This document shows positions 1 through 5,840 of a stretch of DNA of 7,779 nt, in pieces. The stretch's first letter is position 1. Every line of letters starts with the position of its first letter. The DNA is taken from contig CAKUEZ010000090.1 in the NCBI GenBank assembly GCA_934646965.1, positions 1 through 7,779 of the forward strand, read 5' to 3'. A model generated the notes under the pieces. It had not been told where the DNA came from and made no database searches. It saw only the letters and a program-made list of their open reading frames with translations. Source of the stretch: an uncultured Collinsella sp. GTDB lineage: Bacteria > Actinomycetota > Coriobacteriia > Coriobacteriales > Coriobacteriaceae. The translations under genes were made by a program, and so were the position numbers.

Positions 1-378
1 CCGAGCTCGGCGCTCGGTGTGATTTACGACCCGGTGTCGCTGCTGCATCCCAGCGTTGTCGGTGAGGCGCAGGAGATCACGTCGGACATGCTCTATCTGT
101 GCGGCAGCAAGATTCGCGTGCTGCATGCCAAGGATTTTGAGGTCGTGGATAACGAGGATGAGGCTGGCTGGTGCGATGGCACGGGCTCGCGTCTGGTGTG
201 CCGCGGCGTGGGCGAGACGGGCAAGTATGACTTTGAACCCGTGGTGGCTTGGGCCGCTGCTGCCTGCCCCGGTGTTCCGTGCGTGGTCGAGAACAGCGTG
301 CCCGCAACGGCGTTGGGCTGTTTGACCACGTTGCAGAGTATGTCTGCACGCTGTGAGGGCGCGCATCGCGAGTTGTAA
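1..378 (+). CDS. Sugar phosphate isomerase/epimerase-like protein, C-terminal part (5' end outside window)
   Basis: The frame is open from base 1 to the TAA at 376-378, so this is the last 125 residues of a longer gene. The visible part reads like the end of a xylose-isomerase-like (AP endonuclease 2) TIM barrel. It has a VIYDPVSLLHP strand resembling the family's ..DPxNL.. segment, then KIRVLHAKDFEV, where the family commonly has H-x-KD at a metal/substrate strand, then a GVGETGKYDFEPVVAW segment like the usual GxGxxDF..., and CVVENS near the end, like the family's final strand with an acidic residue. Such proteins isomerise or epimerise sugars or sugar phosphates in the cytoplasm. Substrate cannot be told from this fragment. 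The GTG at 19 is an internal codon, not a credible start. The next gene begins 99 bases downstream on the same strand, so co-transcription is possible. Family assignment is moderately sure. Confidence 0.62.
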   Translation, partial: PSSALGVIYDPVSLLHPSVVGEAQEITSDMLYLCGSKIRVLHAKDFEVVDNEDEAGWCDGTGSRLVCRGVGETGKYDFEPVVAWAAAACPGVPCVVENSVPATALGCLTTLQSMSARCEGAHREL

Positions 379-477
379 TGTTGCCGACGGCCGTGGTGGC
401 CGATTGGATTGCTGGTATTAGGCGGCGGCGAGGTGTTTTCGCCGTCGCTCATTTGGGTTAGATAAGAGGGGAATCGC

Positions 478-1695
478 GTGGCTATCCACATCGTCGAGGA
501 AGCGAATCGTTGTCTGGGCTGCAAAAGGGCATTCTGCCAGATTAAGGGGTGCCCGGTGCAGACGCCCATTCCACAGGTCATCGACTTGTTCAAGCAGCGC
601 CGTCTGGAGGAGGCGGGCGAGCTGCTGTTCCAGAACAATCCTATGAGCGCCGTCTGCTCCATGGTCTGCAACCACTCCGGACAATGTGAGGGTTCGTGTG
701 TTCAGGGTCGCAAGGGTGCGCCGGTGCATTTTTCGAGCATCGAGAACTATATCTCGACGGCGTATTTGGACCGCAAGGAGTGGAAGCCGGCACCGTCGTG
801 CGGCAAGAAGGTCGCCGTGGTCGGCTCCGGTCCCGCCGGCATTACCGTTGCCATTAAGATGGCCCAGCTGGGGTGCGCTGTCACCGTGTTTGAGCAGCGC
901 CCCGAGATCGGCGGCGTGCTGGAGTACGGCATTCCGGAGTTCCGTCTGCCGCGTTCGCTCGTGCAAAAGTATCGCCATGTGATGTGCTCGCTCGGCGTGC
1001 GCGTGCGCCCGTCGACCACGATCGGTGGCGCGCTGCATATCGATGACCTGCTGCGCGACGGCTACGACGCGGTCTTTGTGGGCACCGGCACTTGGCGTGC
1101 CCGCAAGCTGGGGATTCCCGGTGAGTCGCGCGGTAACGTGCTGTTTGGTATCGACTATCTGGTCGACCCCACAAGTGTGGCGATCGGGCAGAACGTGGCG
1201 GTTATCGGCGCCGGTAACGTCGCTATGGATGTTGCCCGTACCGCGCTGCGCTCGGGTGCCCGCAAGGTCACCGTGTATGCCCGCTCGCGCCACATCTCGG
1301 CAATTGACGACGAGGTCGAGCTGACCGAGCTCGACGGTGCCGAGATTGTGTGCGGCAAGGCCATCTGCGCTATCGACGATAACGGCCCCGTGTTCGAGAC
1401 GGCTATCTTCGACGAGGACAACAACGTGGTGGGCTACGAGGAAGAGCTCGACCATGCCGCGGCCGATACCATCGTCATTGCGGCCTCGCAGGTGCCCAAG
1501 GACAAGCTCGTGCTTACGACGGGCGGCCTGGAGACCGACCATCGCGGTCTGCTTTCGGTCGATGAGCACGGCATGACCACCGTGCCCGGCGTCTTTGCCG
1601 CCGGCGACGTGGTCAATGGCCCGTTGACGGTCGTCCATGCCGTGGCCGGCGCCAAGCTCGCCGTCGAAGGCATGACATCCTATCTGGGCCTCTAA
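478..1695 (+). CDS. GltD-like NAD(P)-dependent Fe-S flavoprotein oxidoreductase
   Basis: This 405-residue protein has the architecture of the glutamate synthase small subunit/NfnB family. An N-terminal Fe-S domain carries C12-x2-C15-x4-C20-x4-C25-P and C60-x3-C64-x5-C70-x3-C74. An FAD dinucleotide fold follows (VAVVGSGPAG, glycines 116, 118, 121), then a second NAD(P)-binding fold inserted at 242-271 (VIGAGNVAMDVA). The closing FAD motif is VFAAGDVV with G376-D377. The start is GTG at 478, preceded by AGAGGGG at 465-471; the protein begins directly at the cysteine domain, as expected. The usual role is to pass electrons from NAD(P)H through FAD to Fe-S partners. No glutamate synthase large subunit lies in the window, so calling it GltD proper would be unsafe; it may serve another reductase. 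A hairpin with a T-tract follows the stop codon. The family is secure, the physiological partner unknown. Confidence 0.88.
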   Translation: MAIHIVEEANRCLGCKRAFCQIKGCPVQTPIPQVIDLFKQRRLEEAGELLFQNNPMSAVCSMVCNHSGQCEGSCVQGRKGAPVHFSSIENYISTAYLDRKEWKPAPSCGKKVAVVGSGPAGITVAIKMAQLGCAVTVFEQRPEIGGVLEYGIPEFRLPRSLVQKYRHVMCSLGVRVRPSTTIGGALHIDDLLRDGYDAVFVGTGTWRARKLGIPGESRGNVLFGIDYLVDPTSVAIGQNVAVIGAGNVAMDVARTALRSGARKVTVYARSRHISAIDDEVELTELDGAEIVCGKAICAIDDNGPVFETAIFDEDNNVVGYEEELDHAAADTIVIAASQVPKDKLVLTTGGLETDHRGLLSVDEHGMTTVPGVFAAGDVVNGPLTVVHAVAGAKLAVEGMTSYLGL

Positions 1696-1711
1696 TCCCA
1701 TCCCACCCCTC

Positions 1712-1783
1712 AGTTGCGGTGAAATAGTTCCTAGTTGGGCCGCCAAAGGCCTTAATCAGGAACTATTCCACCGCAACTTTTTT
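1712..1783 (+). terminator. Long imperfect palindrome with T6 tail, probable intrinsic terminator (repeat copy A)
   Basis: Two 21-nt arms (1712-1732 and 1758-1778) pair with one A-C mismatch around a 25-nt loop. Inside the loop GGCC at 1738-1741 can pair with GGCC at 1748-1751. Six Ts follow at 1778-1783, giving the form of a Rho-independent terminator 16 bases after the GltD-like stop codon. The same arms occur again at 5633-5699, so this is also a member of a dispersed repeat family. Termination is inferred from form only. Confidence 0.68.
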
Positions 1784-1838
1784 ATGGGGGTCGGATTGAA
1801 AGTGGGAGAGTGCGAACGGCTACGGAGGCGGCTGGTGC

Positions 1839-1847
1839 TGATACGAT
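1839..1847 (+). promoter_or_regulatory. Possible extended -10 promoter element for the OYE-type gene
   Basis: TG at 1839-1840 precedes TACGAT at 1842-1847, resembling an extended -10. No convincing -35 lies 16-18 bases upstream, so the call is weak. It is plausible because a terminator-like hairpin separates the previous gene and the next start codon is 50 bases further on. Confidence 0.28.
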
Positions 1848-1896
1848 AGGGGAATCAGCAAGTGCCGCCACGCGGCTCAAACGAAAGGAAGCCTGT

Positions 1897-3846
1897 ATGG
1901 AGTCCTCCGCCTATCCGATGCTCTTTAGCCCGATCAAGGTCGGTACGACCGAGGTCAAGAACCGTGTCTTTATGCCGCCGGTATCCACCAACCTGGCCGA
2001 CCACGGCTATGTGACCGATGACCTGGTCGATCACTACCGCGCTCGTGCCAAGGGCGGCGTGGGCCTCATCATTACTGAGGTCGTGACCGTCGAGCCCACC
2101 TATACCTACCTGCCGGGCGATATGTGCTGCTATGACGACACGTTCATTCCCGGTTGGGAAAAGCTCGCCGCCGCCGTGCACGAGTACGGCTGCAAGATCA
2201 TGCCGCAGCTCTTCCACCCCGCCTACATGGCCTTTAACATCCCGGGCACGCCGCGCCTAATCGCCCCATCCTTTGTGGGCCCGTCCTATGCTCGCGAGGC
2301 ACCGCGCCCCATCACGGTTGACGAGATTCACGAGCTCACGCACCAGTTTGGCGACGCCGCTGTGCGTATGCAGAAGGCCGGCGTCGATGGCGTCGAGGTT
2401 CATGCGGCGCACGCCCACGGTATGCTCGGTGGCTTCTTGACCCCGCTCTACAACAAGCGTACCGATGAGTACGGCGGCTCGCTCGATGCCCGTATGCGCT
2501 TCTTGCTCGAGGTCATCGCCGAGATTCGCGAGCGCTGCGGTAAGGACTTCATCATCGACGTCCGTATTTCGGGCGACGAGTACACCGATGGCGGCCTGAC
2601 CCTCAACGACATGATCTATGTCTCGCGTCGCCTGGAGAAGGCTGGCGTCGACATGATCCACGTGTCGGGCGGCACCACCATCAAGCGCGGCTCCGCGATT
2701 CCCGCCGCCGGCACGCAGCAGGCCTCGCACGCCGCCTGCTCGCGCGAGATCAAAAAGCACGTCAACATTCCCGTCGCCACGGTCGGCCGCATTAACGAGG
2801 CATGGATTGCCGAGGAACTGATCGAGGACGGTGCCGCCGACATTTGCATGATGGGCCGCGCCAACCTGTGCGATGCCGAGTTCTGCAACAAGGCGGCTGC
2901 CGGCAACGCCGACGAGATTCGTCCCTGCATCGGCTGCCTGCGCTGCCTAAACGGCATTATGTTCGGCAAGCGCATCTCCTGCACCATCAACCCCGATGTC
3001 GAGCGCGACGAGGCCGGCTACGAGCCTGCCGCCGAGGCCAAGAACGTGCTCGTTGTGGGCGCCGGTCCCGCTGGCATGGAGGCGGCGTTCATTGCCGCCA
3101 AGCGCGGACATAACGTGGTGCTCGTGGACAAGCAGGACGAACCGGGCGGCGAGATGCGCATCGCAGCCGTTCCGCCGGCAAAGCAGGAGCTCACCCGCGT
3201 GATCAAGTACCAGTATCGTCGTCTGGCCGAGGCCGGCGTGAAGTGCGTCTTTGGTACCGAGCTTTCTGCCGAGGACATTCAGCGTGACTACGCCGGGTAC
3301 GAGGTCGTCCTGGCCTATGGTGCCGAGCCCATCGCTCCGGCCTTTATGCAGAACTTTAAGCAGGTCATGACGGCTGACGACCTGCTGGGCGGCAACGCCT
3401 TCCCGGGCAAGAAGATCGTCATCGTGGGCGGAGGCACCGTCGGCTGCGAGACGGCTGACTACCTGGCCCCGCTGGTCAACGACCTGTCGCCGGCCAACCG
3501 CGACGTCACCGTCATCGAGATGACCAAGACGCTCGCCGCCAACGAGGGCGGTGCTGGCCGCGCGGTGCTCATCACGCGCATGCTCTCTAAGGGCGTCCAC
3601 GTGCTGACCGAGGCCAAGGTGACCGAGATTACTGAGGACACCATCAGCTACGAGAAGGACGGCGAGATCCACACCATCACGGGTGCCGATACGCTGGTAC
3701 TGGCGATGGGCTACCGCCCCAACACCAAGCTGGCCGACGACCTGGCTGCTGCCGGCGTTACCGCCCACGTGCTGGGCGACGCCAACAAGTGCGGCAACAT
3801 CCGCGACGCTATCGCCGACGGCTACAAGGTGGCCTGCGCCCTCTAG
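1897..3846 (+). CDS. Old-yellow-enzyme family NADH:flavin oxidoreductase with 4Fe-4S and FAD domains (2,4-dienoyl-CoA reductase/BaiCD-like)
   Basis: This 649-residue protein has the three-part layout of 2,4-dienoyl-CoA reductase, trimethylamine dehydrogenase and BaiCD/BaiH-type enoate reductases. Residues 1-340 form an FMN TIM barrel (PIKVGTTEVKNRV, Q104-x2-H107, NKRTDEYGGS at 186-195). A 4Fe-4S motif follows: C344-x2-C347-x2-C350-x11-C362. Then come an FAD fold (G388-x-G390-x2-G393) and an NAD(P) fold (G511-x-G513-x2-G516). The family reduces activated C=C bonds with NAD(P)H. ATG at 1897 is chosen because AAAGGAAG lies at 1884-1891 and homology begins at once (YPMLFSPIKVG); the frame is open upstream to a GTG at 1810, but that extension is not family-like. 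One oddity: the segment where relatives have H-G-A-H-G-Y-L reads HAAHAHGML (169-177), with one extra residue and no tyrosine. The substrate cannot be predicted. Confidence 0.88.
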   Translation: MESSAYPMLFSPIKVGTTEVKNRVFMPPVSTNLADHGYVTDDLVDHYRARAKGGVGLIITEVVTVEPTYTYLPGDMCCYDDTFIPGWEKLAAAVHEYGCKIMPQLFHPAYMAFNIPGTPRLIAPSFVGPSYAREAPRPITVDEIHELTHQFGDAAVRMQKAGVDGVEVHAAHAHGMLGGFLTPLYNKRTDEYGGSLDARMRFLLEVIAEIRERCGKDFIIDVRISGDEYTDGGLTLNDMIYVSRRLEKAGVDMIHVSGGTTIKRGSAIPAAGTQQASHAACSREIKKHVNIPVATVGRINEAWIAEELIEDGAADICMMGRANLCDAEFCNKAAAGNADEIRPCIGCLRCLNGIMFGKRISCTINPDVERDEAGYEPAAEAKNVLVVGAGPAGMEAAFIAAKRGHNVVLVDKQDEPGGEMRIAAVPPAKQELTRVIKYQYRRLAEAGVKCVFGTELSAEDIQRDYAGYEVVLAYGAEPIAPAFMQNFKQVMTADDLLGGNAFPGKKIVIVGGGTVGCETADYLAPLVNDLSPANRDVTVIEMTKTLAANEGGAGRAVLITRMLSKGVHVLTEAKVTEITEDTISYEKDGEIHTITGADTLVLAMGYRPNTKLADDLAAAGVTAHVLGDANKCGNIRDAIADGYKVACAL

Positions 3847-3854
3847 TCAACCCT

Positions 3855-3906
3855 TTGGTGCAAAGGGGGCAGGTTACTTTGCACCAAGTTGGTGCATGTA
3901 AACCTG
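3855..3906. repeat. Overlapping, mutually exclusive inverted repeats downstream of the OYE-type gene
   Basis: TTGGTGCAAAG (3855-3865) pairs perfectly with CTTTGCACCAA (3877-3887) across an 11-nt loop. The second arm can instead pair with TTGGTGCA at 3889-3896, and that alternative is lengthened by CAGGTTAC (3870-3877) against GTAAACCTG (3898-3906), with one bulged base. The two folds cannot coexist. No T-tract follows, so it is not a simple terminator. It may be a dispersed repeat or an RNA 3'-end structure. Confidence 0.6.
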
Positions 3907-3939
3907 ACGCTGATGCGCTGCGTGTTGCTCGTTGGAGAT

Positions 3940-3971
3940 GCCCCGTCTGCGTTTTGCGGATGGGGCGTTTT
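3940..3971 (+). terminator. Rho-independent terminator of the OYE-type gene
   Basis: GCCCC at 3940-3944 pairs with GGGGC at 3962-3966, and the stem continues inward (GTCTGC against GCGGAT, with two G-U pairs) to a GTTTT loop at 3951-3955. GTTTT follows at 3967-3971. It lies about 95 bases after the OYE-type stop codon and just before the toxin-antitoxin promoter, so it insulates the two units. Confidence 0.75.
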
Positions 3972-3978
3972 CCCTCTG

Positions 3979-4028
3979 TTCTGATCTGTCTTTATTCCGT
4001 GTATGATAATGTATAGATAACGTCATAC
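3979..4028 (+). promoter_or_regulatory. Promoter and probable autoregulatory operator of the toxin-antitoxin pair
   Basis: TTCTGA (3979-3984) and TATGAT (4002-4007), 17 bases apart, form a plausible promoter; GATAAT at 4005-4010 is an alternative -10. Overlapping it are GTAT words at 4001 and 4011 (direct, 10 bases apart) and ATAC at 4025-4028 (inverted); GTATGA (4001-4006) mirrors TCATAC (4023-4028). Ribbon-helix-helix antitoxins typically bind such short helically phased repeats over their own promoter, which fits the N-terminal domain encoded just downstream. A strong SD (AGGAGG, 4029-4034) follows. Confidence 0.5.
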
Positions 4029-4040
4029 AGGAGGCTGAAA

Positions 4041-4529
4041 ATGAGTGCGTCAGTTTTGAGCGTTCGAGTAGATGCGGCAATTAAGGAATCGTTTGCCGAG
4101 CTTTGCGAAGAACTCGGCATGACGTCCTCCGTTGCAGTCAATATGTTTATGCGTCAGATGCTGCGGGAGCGTTCTCTTCCGTTTATTCCTTCGCTTTCGG
4201 TCGATAAGGAAGAAGAACGGTCTGGCATTTTGACTATTGAGGAAATCAAAACCGCCGTAGTCTCGGCCGCGCGCAGTCGGGAGGCGATTCAATCAGTTAC
4301 GCTGTTCGGTTCGTACGCCAGATGCGATGCACATGACGGCAGCGATATTGACCTGCGCATAGAGCTTGACCCGACAATGACGTTCGGGTTGTTTGCCCTC
4401 TCTTCCTTTGGAGAGGAAATCAAAGAGGCCACGGGCAAAAACGTTGATGTAGTTTCGAGTGAGCAGCTGCGCGAAGATTTCGCGCAGGCAATCGCCAAGG
4501 AGGGCGTGGTGCTCTATGTTCGCCCGTAA
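4041..4529 (+). CDS. mntA: Antitoxin-like fusion: RelB/DinJ-type ribbon-helix-helix domain plus minimal nucleotidyltransferase (MntA-like)
   Basis: This 162-residue protein has two parts. Residues 1-50 look like the N-terminus of RelB/DinJ antitoxins: a short strand (SVLSVRVD, 4-11), helix 12-25, the turn ELGMTSSVAVNMF and a second helix ending LRERSLPFIP. Residues 60-162 are a minimal nucleotidyltransferase domain with the full GSX10DXD motif (G90-S91, D102, D104) and a likely third carboxylate at D136 in NVDVV. In the characterised Shewanella pair, MntA is the antitoxin that transfers AMP from ATP onto a tyrosine of the HepT toxin; all catalytic residues for this are visible here. The ATG at 4041 follows AGGAGG by six bases. 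Its 3' end overlaps the HepT-like gene by 14 bases. Base composition is lower than the neighbours: 31/60 GC at 4081-4140 against 39/60 at 2341-2400. The RHH part is probably a DNA-binding autorepressor domain, by inference. The domain calls are secure; the antitoxin role rests on the partner gene. Confidence 0.85.
   Translation: MSASVLSVRVDAAIKESFAELCEELGMTSSVAVNMFMRQMLRERSLPFIPSLSVDKEEERSGILTIEEIKTAVVSAARSREAIQSVTLFGSYARCDAHDGSDIDLRIELDPTMTFGLFALSSFGEEIKEATGKNVDVVSSEQLREDFAQAIAKEGVVLYVRP
4497..4504 (+). promoter_or_regulatory. Internal Shine-Dalgarno site for the HepT-like toxin
   Basis: AAGGAGGG lies inside the 3' end of the nucleotidyltransferase gene, 11 bases before ATG 4516. It decides the toxin start: the upstream in-frame GTG at 4459 has no comparable site and would add 19 residues (CAKISRRQSPRR...) unlike the family. 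The overlap suggests translational coupling of toxin to antitoxin. Confidence 0.65.
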
Positions 4530-4881
4530 ATCAGATGTGCAGCGCGCTCAAGAAATCCTTGAAGCGATCGATGAGACGAACAAAAGGATCAGGGCGTTCG
4601 ACGTTACTGAGAGCGACTTTCTCTACGGCGATGACATCAAAGCCCGAACGCTCGCTGATTCACTTCTTATGTGCGCTCTGAGGGTGACGGAAGAGGCGGG
4701 TAAGCTATCCGAGAAGGCGCAGCGGCTTCATCCCGAAATTGAGTGGCGTGGCATCGTTGGAATGAGAAATTACCTTGCGCACGATTACGGCAATGTCGAT
4801 CGGGCGGTTGTGTGGGACGCGGTGACCTCGGAGTTCCCAGCGCTTGCAAGGATTTGCCATCAGATTATCGACGAGTCCTAA
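4516..4881 (+). CDS. hepT: HepT-like HEPN-domain toxin (probable ribonuclease)
   Basis: This 121-residue, largely helical protein matches HepT toxins in length and motif. The HEPN signature RX4HXY is intact as R84-NYLA-H89-D-Y91, in RNYLAHDYG, preceded by the typical helix with E59-E60-AGKLSEKA and the W77-x3-VGMRN lead-in. In characterised MntA/HepT systems R and H form the RNase site and the tyrosine of this motif is the residue adenylylated by MntA, so both halves of the toxin/antidote chemistry are present. ATG 4516 is used because an SD site sits at 4497-4504 and the family begins near here. The gene overlaps the antitoxin by 14 bases, as expected for a coupled pair, and converges with dhuI at a shared hairpin terminator. 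The family call is very likely right; toxicity and targets are inferred. Confidence 0.88.
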   Translation: MFARKSDVQRAQEILEAIDETNKRIRAFDVTESDFLYGDDIKARTLADSLLMCALRVTEEAGKLSEKAQRLHPEIEWRGIVGMRNYLAHDYGNVDRAVVWDAVTSEFPALARICHQIIDES

Positions 4882-4905
4882 AACAGGCGTTGCACCATTT
4901 CTAGC

Positions 4906-4943
4906 AAAAAAGCGGCGGTCGTCCCGTAGGGCGGCCGCCGCTT
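4906..4943 (-). terminator. Strong hairpin terminator between convergent hepT and dhuI
   Basis: Bases 4910-4924 pair with 4929-4943 (AAGCGGCGG against CCGCCGCTT, then a GC-rich upper stem) around a CGTA loop. On the minus strand the stem is followed by six Ts (complement of 4906-4911), an excellent Rho-independent terminator for dhuI. On the plus strand only GCGTTT follows, so it may act more weakly for hepT. Confidence 0.85.
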
Positions 4944-4967
4944 GCGTTTAGCTGCGATGGGTCGCGA

Positions 4968-5609
4968 TTAGAGACCCAAGAGCTCCTTGACCTTGGCGAT
5001 GATGGCCTCGTCGGTGGCGTTGGCGAAGAAGTACTCCTGGAAGTGCTCGCCAGCCAGGGCGCCCTTGACCAGATCCTGGTCGATCTCGCCCAGAACGTCG
5101 ACGAGCGGACGCATGGTCACAGCGCGGACGCCGTCGAGGATCTTCTTGTTGCGCTGCTCGGGCTCGACGCGCTCGGCCGGGTAGCCGTTGCCCGAACCAA
5201 AGCCAAAGAGCTTCTCAAAGGTGTACTCGAGGTTGAGCTCCTGGCCCCAGCCGTTCTTGAGGGCGAAGGGCATGGCGACGGCGTTACCGTCGTTGACCTG
5301 GGCGAAGGTGTAGGCATCCAGCGGGTCGGCGACATGGCCGCAGAGCACGCCAGGGAAGGAGTTGCAAGCGAGCATGGCGCCCTCGCCGGTGCCGCAGCCG
5401 GTCACGACATAGTCGGCAGCACCGGAGTTGAGCAGCACGGCGGCAAGGATGCCGTTCTGAACATAGGTGAGGGGAGCGGAGCCCTCCTCGGCATACATGC
5501 CATAGTTAAAGACGGTGTGACCCATGGGCTCAACAACCTTCTTGAGGGCAGCCTCGATCATGGGGTTCTTGGAGTTCTGGGAGTTCTCGTTGATCAGAGC
5601 GATCTTCAT
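4968..5609 (-). CDS. dhuI: RpiB/LacAB-fold sugar isomerase, probable 4-deoxy-L-threo-5-hexosulose-uronate isomerase (DhuI-like)
   Basis: This 213-residue protein has the RpiB/LacA/LacB fold: an N-terminal MKIALINENS strand, then VVTGCGTGEGAM with C72 in the position of the RpiB catalytic cysteine (CGTGxG), then GHVADPLDAYTFAQVNDGNAVAM, where N106-D107 matches the family's HNDxN region. It is about 60 residues longer than ordinary RpiB, with an extra C-terminal helical region, and it lies directly after an SDR dehydrogenase. That pairing is how streptococcal DhuI and DhuD are arranged: DhuI isomerises the open-chain unsaturated uronate from hyaluronan or chondroitin, and DhuD then reduces the product to 2-keto-3-deoxygluconate. 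ATG 5609 is preceded by AGGAAGG (complement of 5619-5625). A 231-bp structured gap separates it from dhuD. The fold is secure; the substrate is inferred from length and context, and another ketose or uronate isomerase is possible. Confidence 0.75.
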   Translation of the reverse strand: MKIALINENSQNSKNPMIEAALKKVVEPMGHTVFNYGMYAEEGSAPLTYVQNGILAAVLLNSGAADYVVTGCGTGEGAMLACNSFPGVLCGHVADPLDAYTFAQVNDGNAVAMPFALKNGWGQELNLEYTFEKLFGFGSGNGYPAERVEPEQRNKKILDGVRAVTMRPLVDVLGEIDQDLVKGALAGEHFQEYFFANATDEAIIAKVKELLGL

Positions 5610-5632
5610 TGCGAAATACCTTCCTATTTCTA

Positions 5633-5699
5633 ACTTGCGGTGGAATAGTCCCTATTCATCCTGATAGATGGCCTATACAGGAACTATTTCACCGCAACT
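5633..5699. repeat. 67-nt imperfect palindrome, copy B, between dhuD and dhuI
   Basis: Arms 5633-5653 and 5679-5699 (21 nt each, 18 of 21 complementary) flank a 25-nt loop, exactly the dimensions of copy A at 1712-1778. In reverse orientation one arm is identical to copy A's left arm (core GTTGCGGTGAAATAGTTCC) and the other differs at 2 of 21 positions, while the loops are largely different. It ends 23 bases before the dhuI start codon, next to its SD. There is no T-tract on either side. Confidence 0.8.
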
Positions 5700-5735
5700 A
5701 CTAAATGAACCTAAATGTGGGAGCGCGGTGAGCGA

Positions 5736-5833
5736 GCGGGCTTGAGACGGAGCAGGTTGCCTTGAAAGAGGAGGGAAGCGTACTTGGGTACGCGACCGAC
5801 GATTGAAAGGCAAGATGCCCGTCTCAAGCCCGC
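5736..5833. repeat. 98-nt nested stem-loop element downstream of dhuD
   Basis: GCGGGCTTGAGACGG (5736-5750) pairs perfectly with 5819-5833. After a small internal loop, TTGCCTT (5757-5763) pairs with AAGGCAA (5807-5813), and an inner hairpin GCGTAC-TTGG-GTACGC (5778-5793) caps the structure. It begins right after the dhuD stop codon on the minus strand and lacks a T-tract. It may be an mRNA processing or stability element, a small structured RNA, or a non-autonomous repeat; which one cannot be told from a single copy. Confidence 0.7.
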
Positions 5834-5840
5834 GCAGCGC

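Noticed and set aside
388..402. Small hairpin CGGCC-GTGGT-GGCCG after the first gene as a terminator
   Set aside because: The stem is only five pairs and no T-tract follows, so a chance GC-rich pairing is as likely.
418..1746. A 442-codon open frame on the minus strand opposite the GltD-like gene
   Set aside because: It is a mirror of a GC-rich gene: the plus strand has clear family motifs and an SD, while the minus frame gives a histidine/arginine/glycine-rich product with no recognisable motif.
1810..1896. An upstream GTG start for the OYE-type protein, adding 29 residues
   Set aside because: The extension is not family-like, would overlap the likely promoter, and ATG 1897 has a proper SD with immediate homology.
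2947..3768. A 273-codon minus-strand frame opposite the OYE-type gene
   Set aside because: Same reason: the plus strand encodes the FAD and NAD(P) folds here, and the minus product is low-complexity G/V/L/H-rich.
4459..4515. A longer HepT-like protein starting at GTG 4459
   Set aside because: There is no good SD, it would overlap the antitoxin by 71 bases, and the added residues do not resemble HepT; the AAGGAGGG at 4497-4504 serves ATG 4516.
4968..5609. Annotation as ordinary ribose-5-phosphate isomerase B
   Set aside because: The protein is about 60 residues longer than typical RpiB, the HNDxN region is altered (VNDGN), and its operon partner is a DhuD-like dehydrogenase.
5633..5699. Palindrome copy B as a transcription terminator
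   Set aside because: Neither side has a T-tract, unlike copy A, and it would cut dhuI off from its upstream transcription only 23 bases before the start codon.
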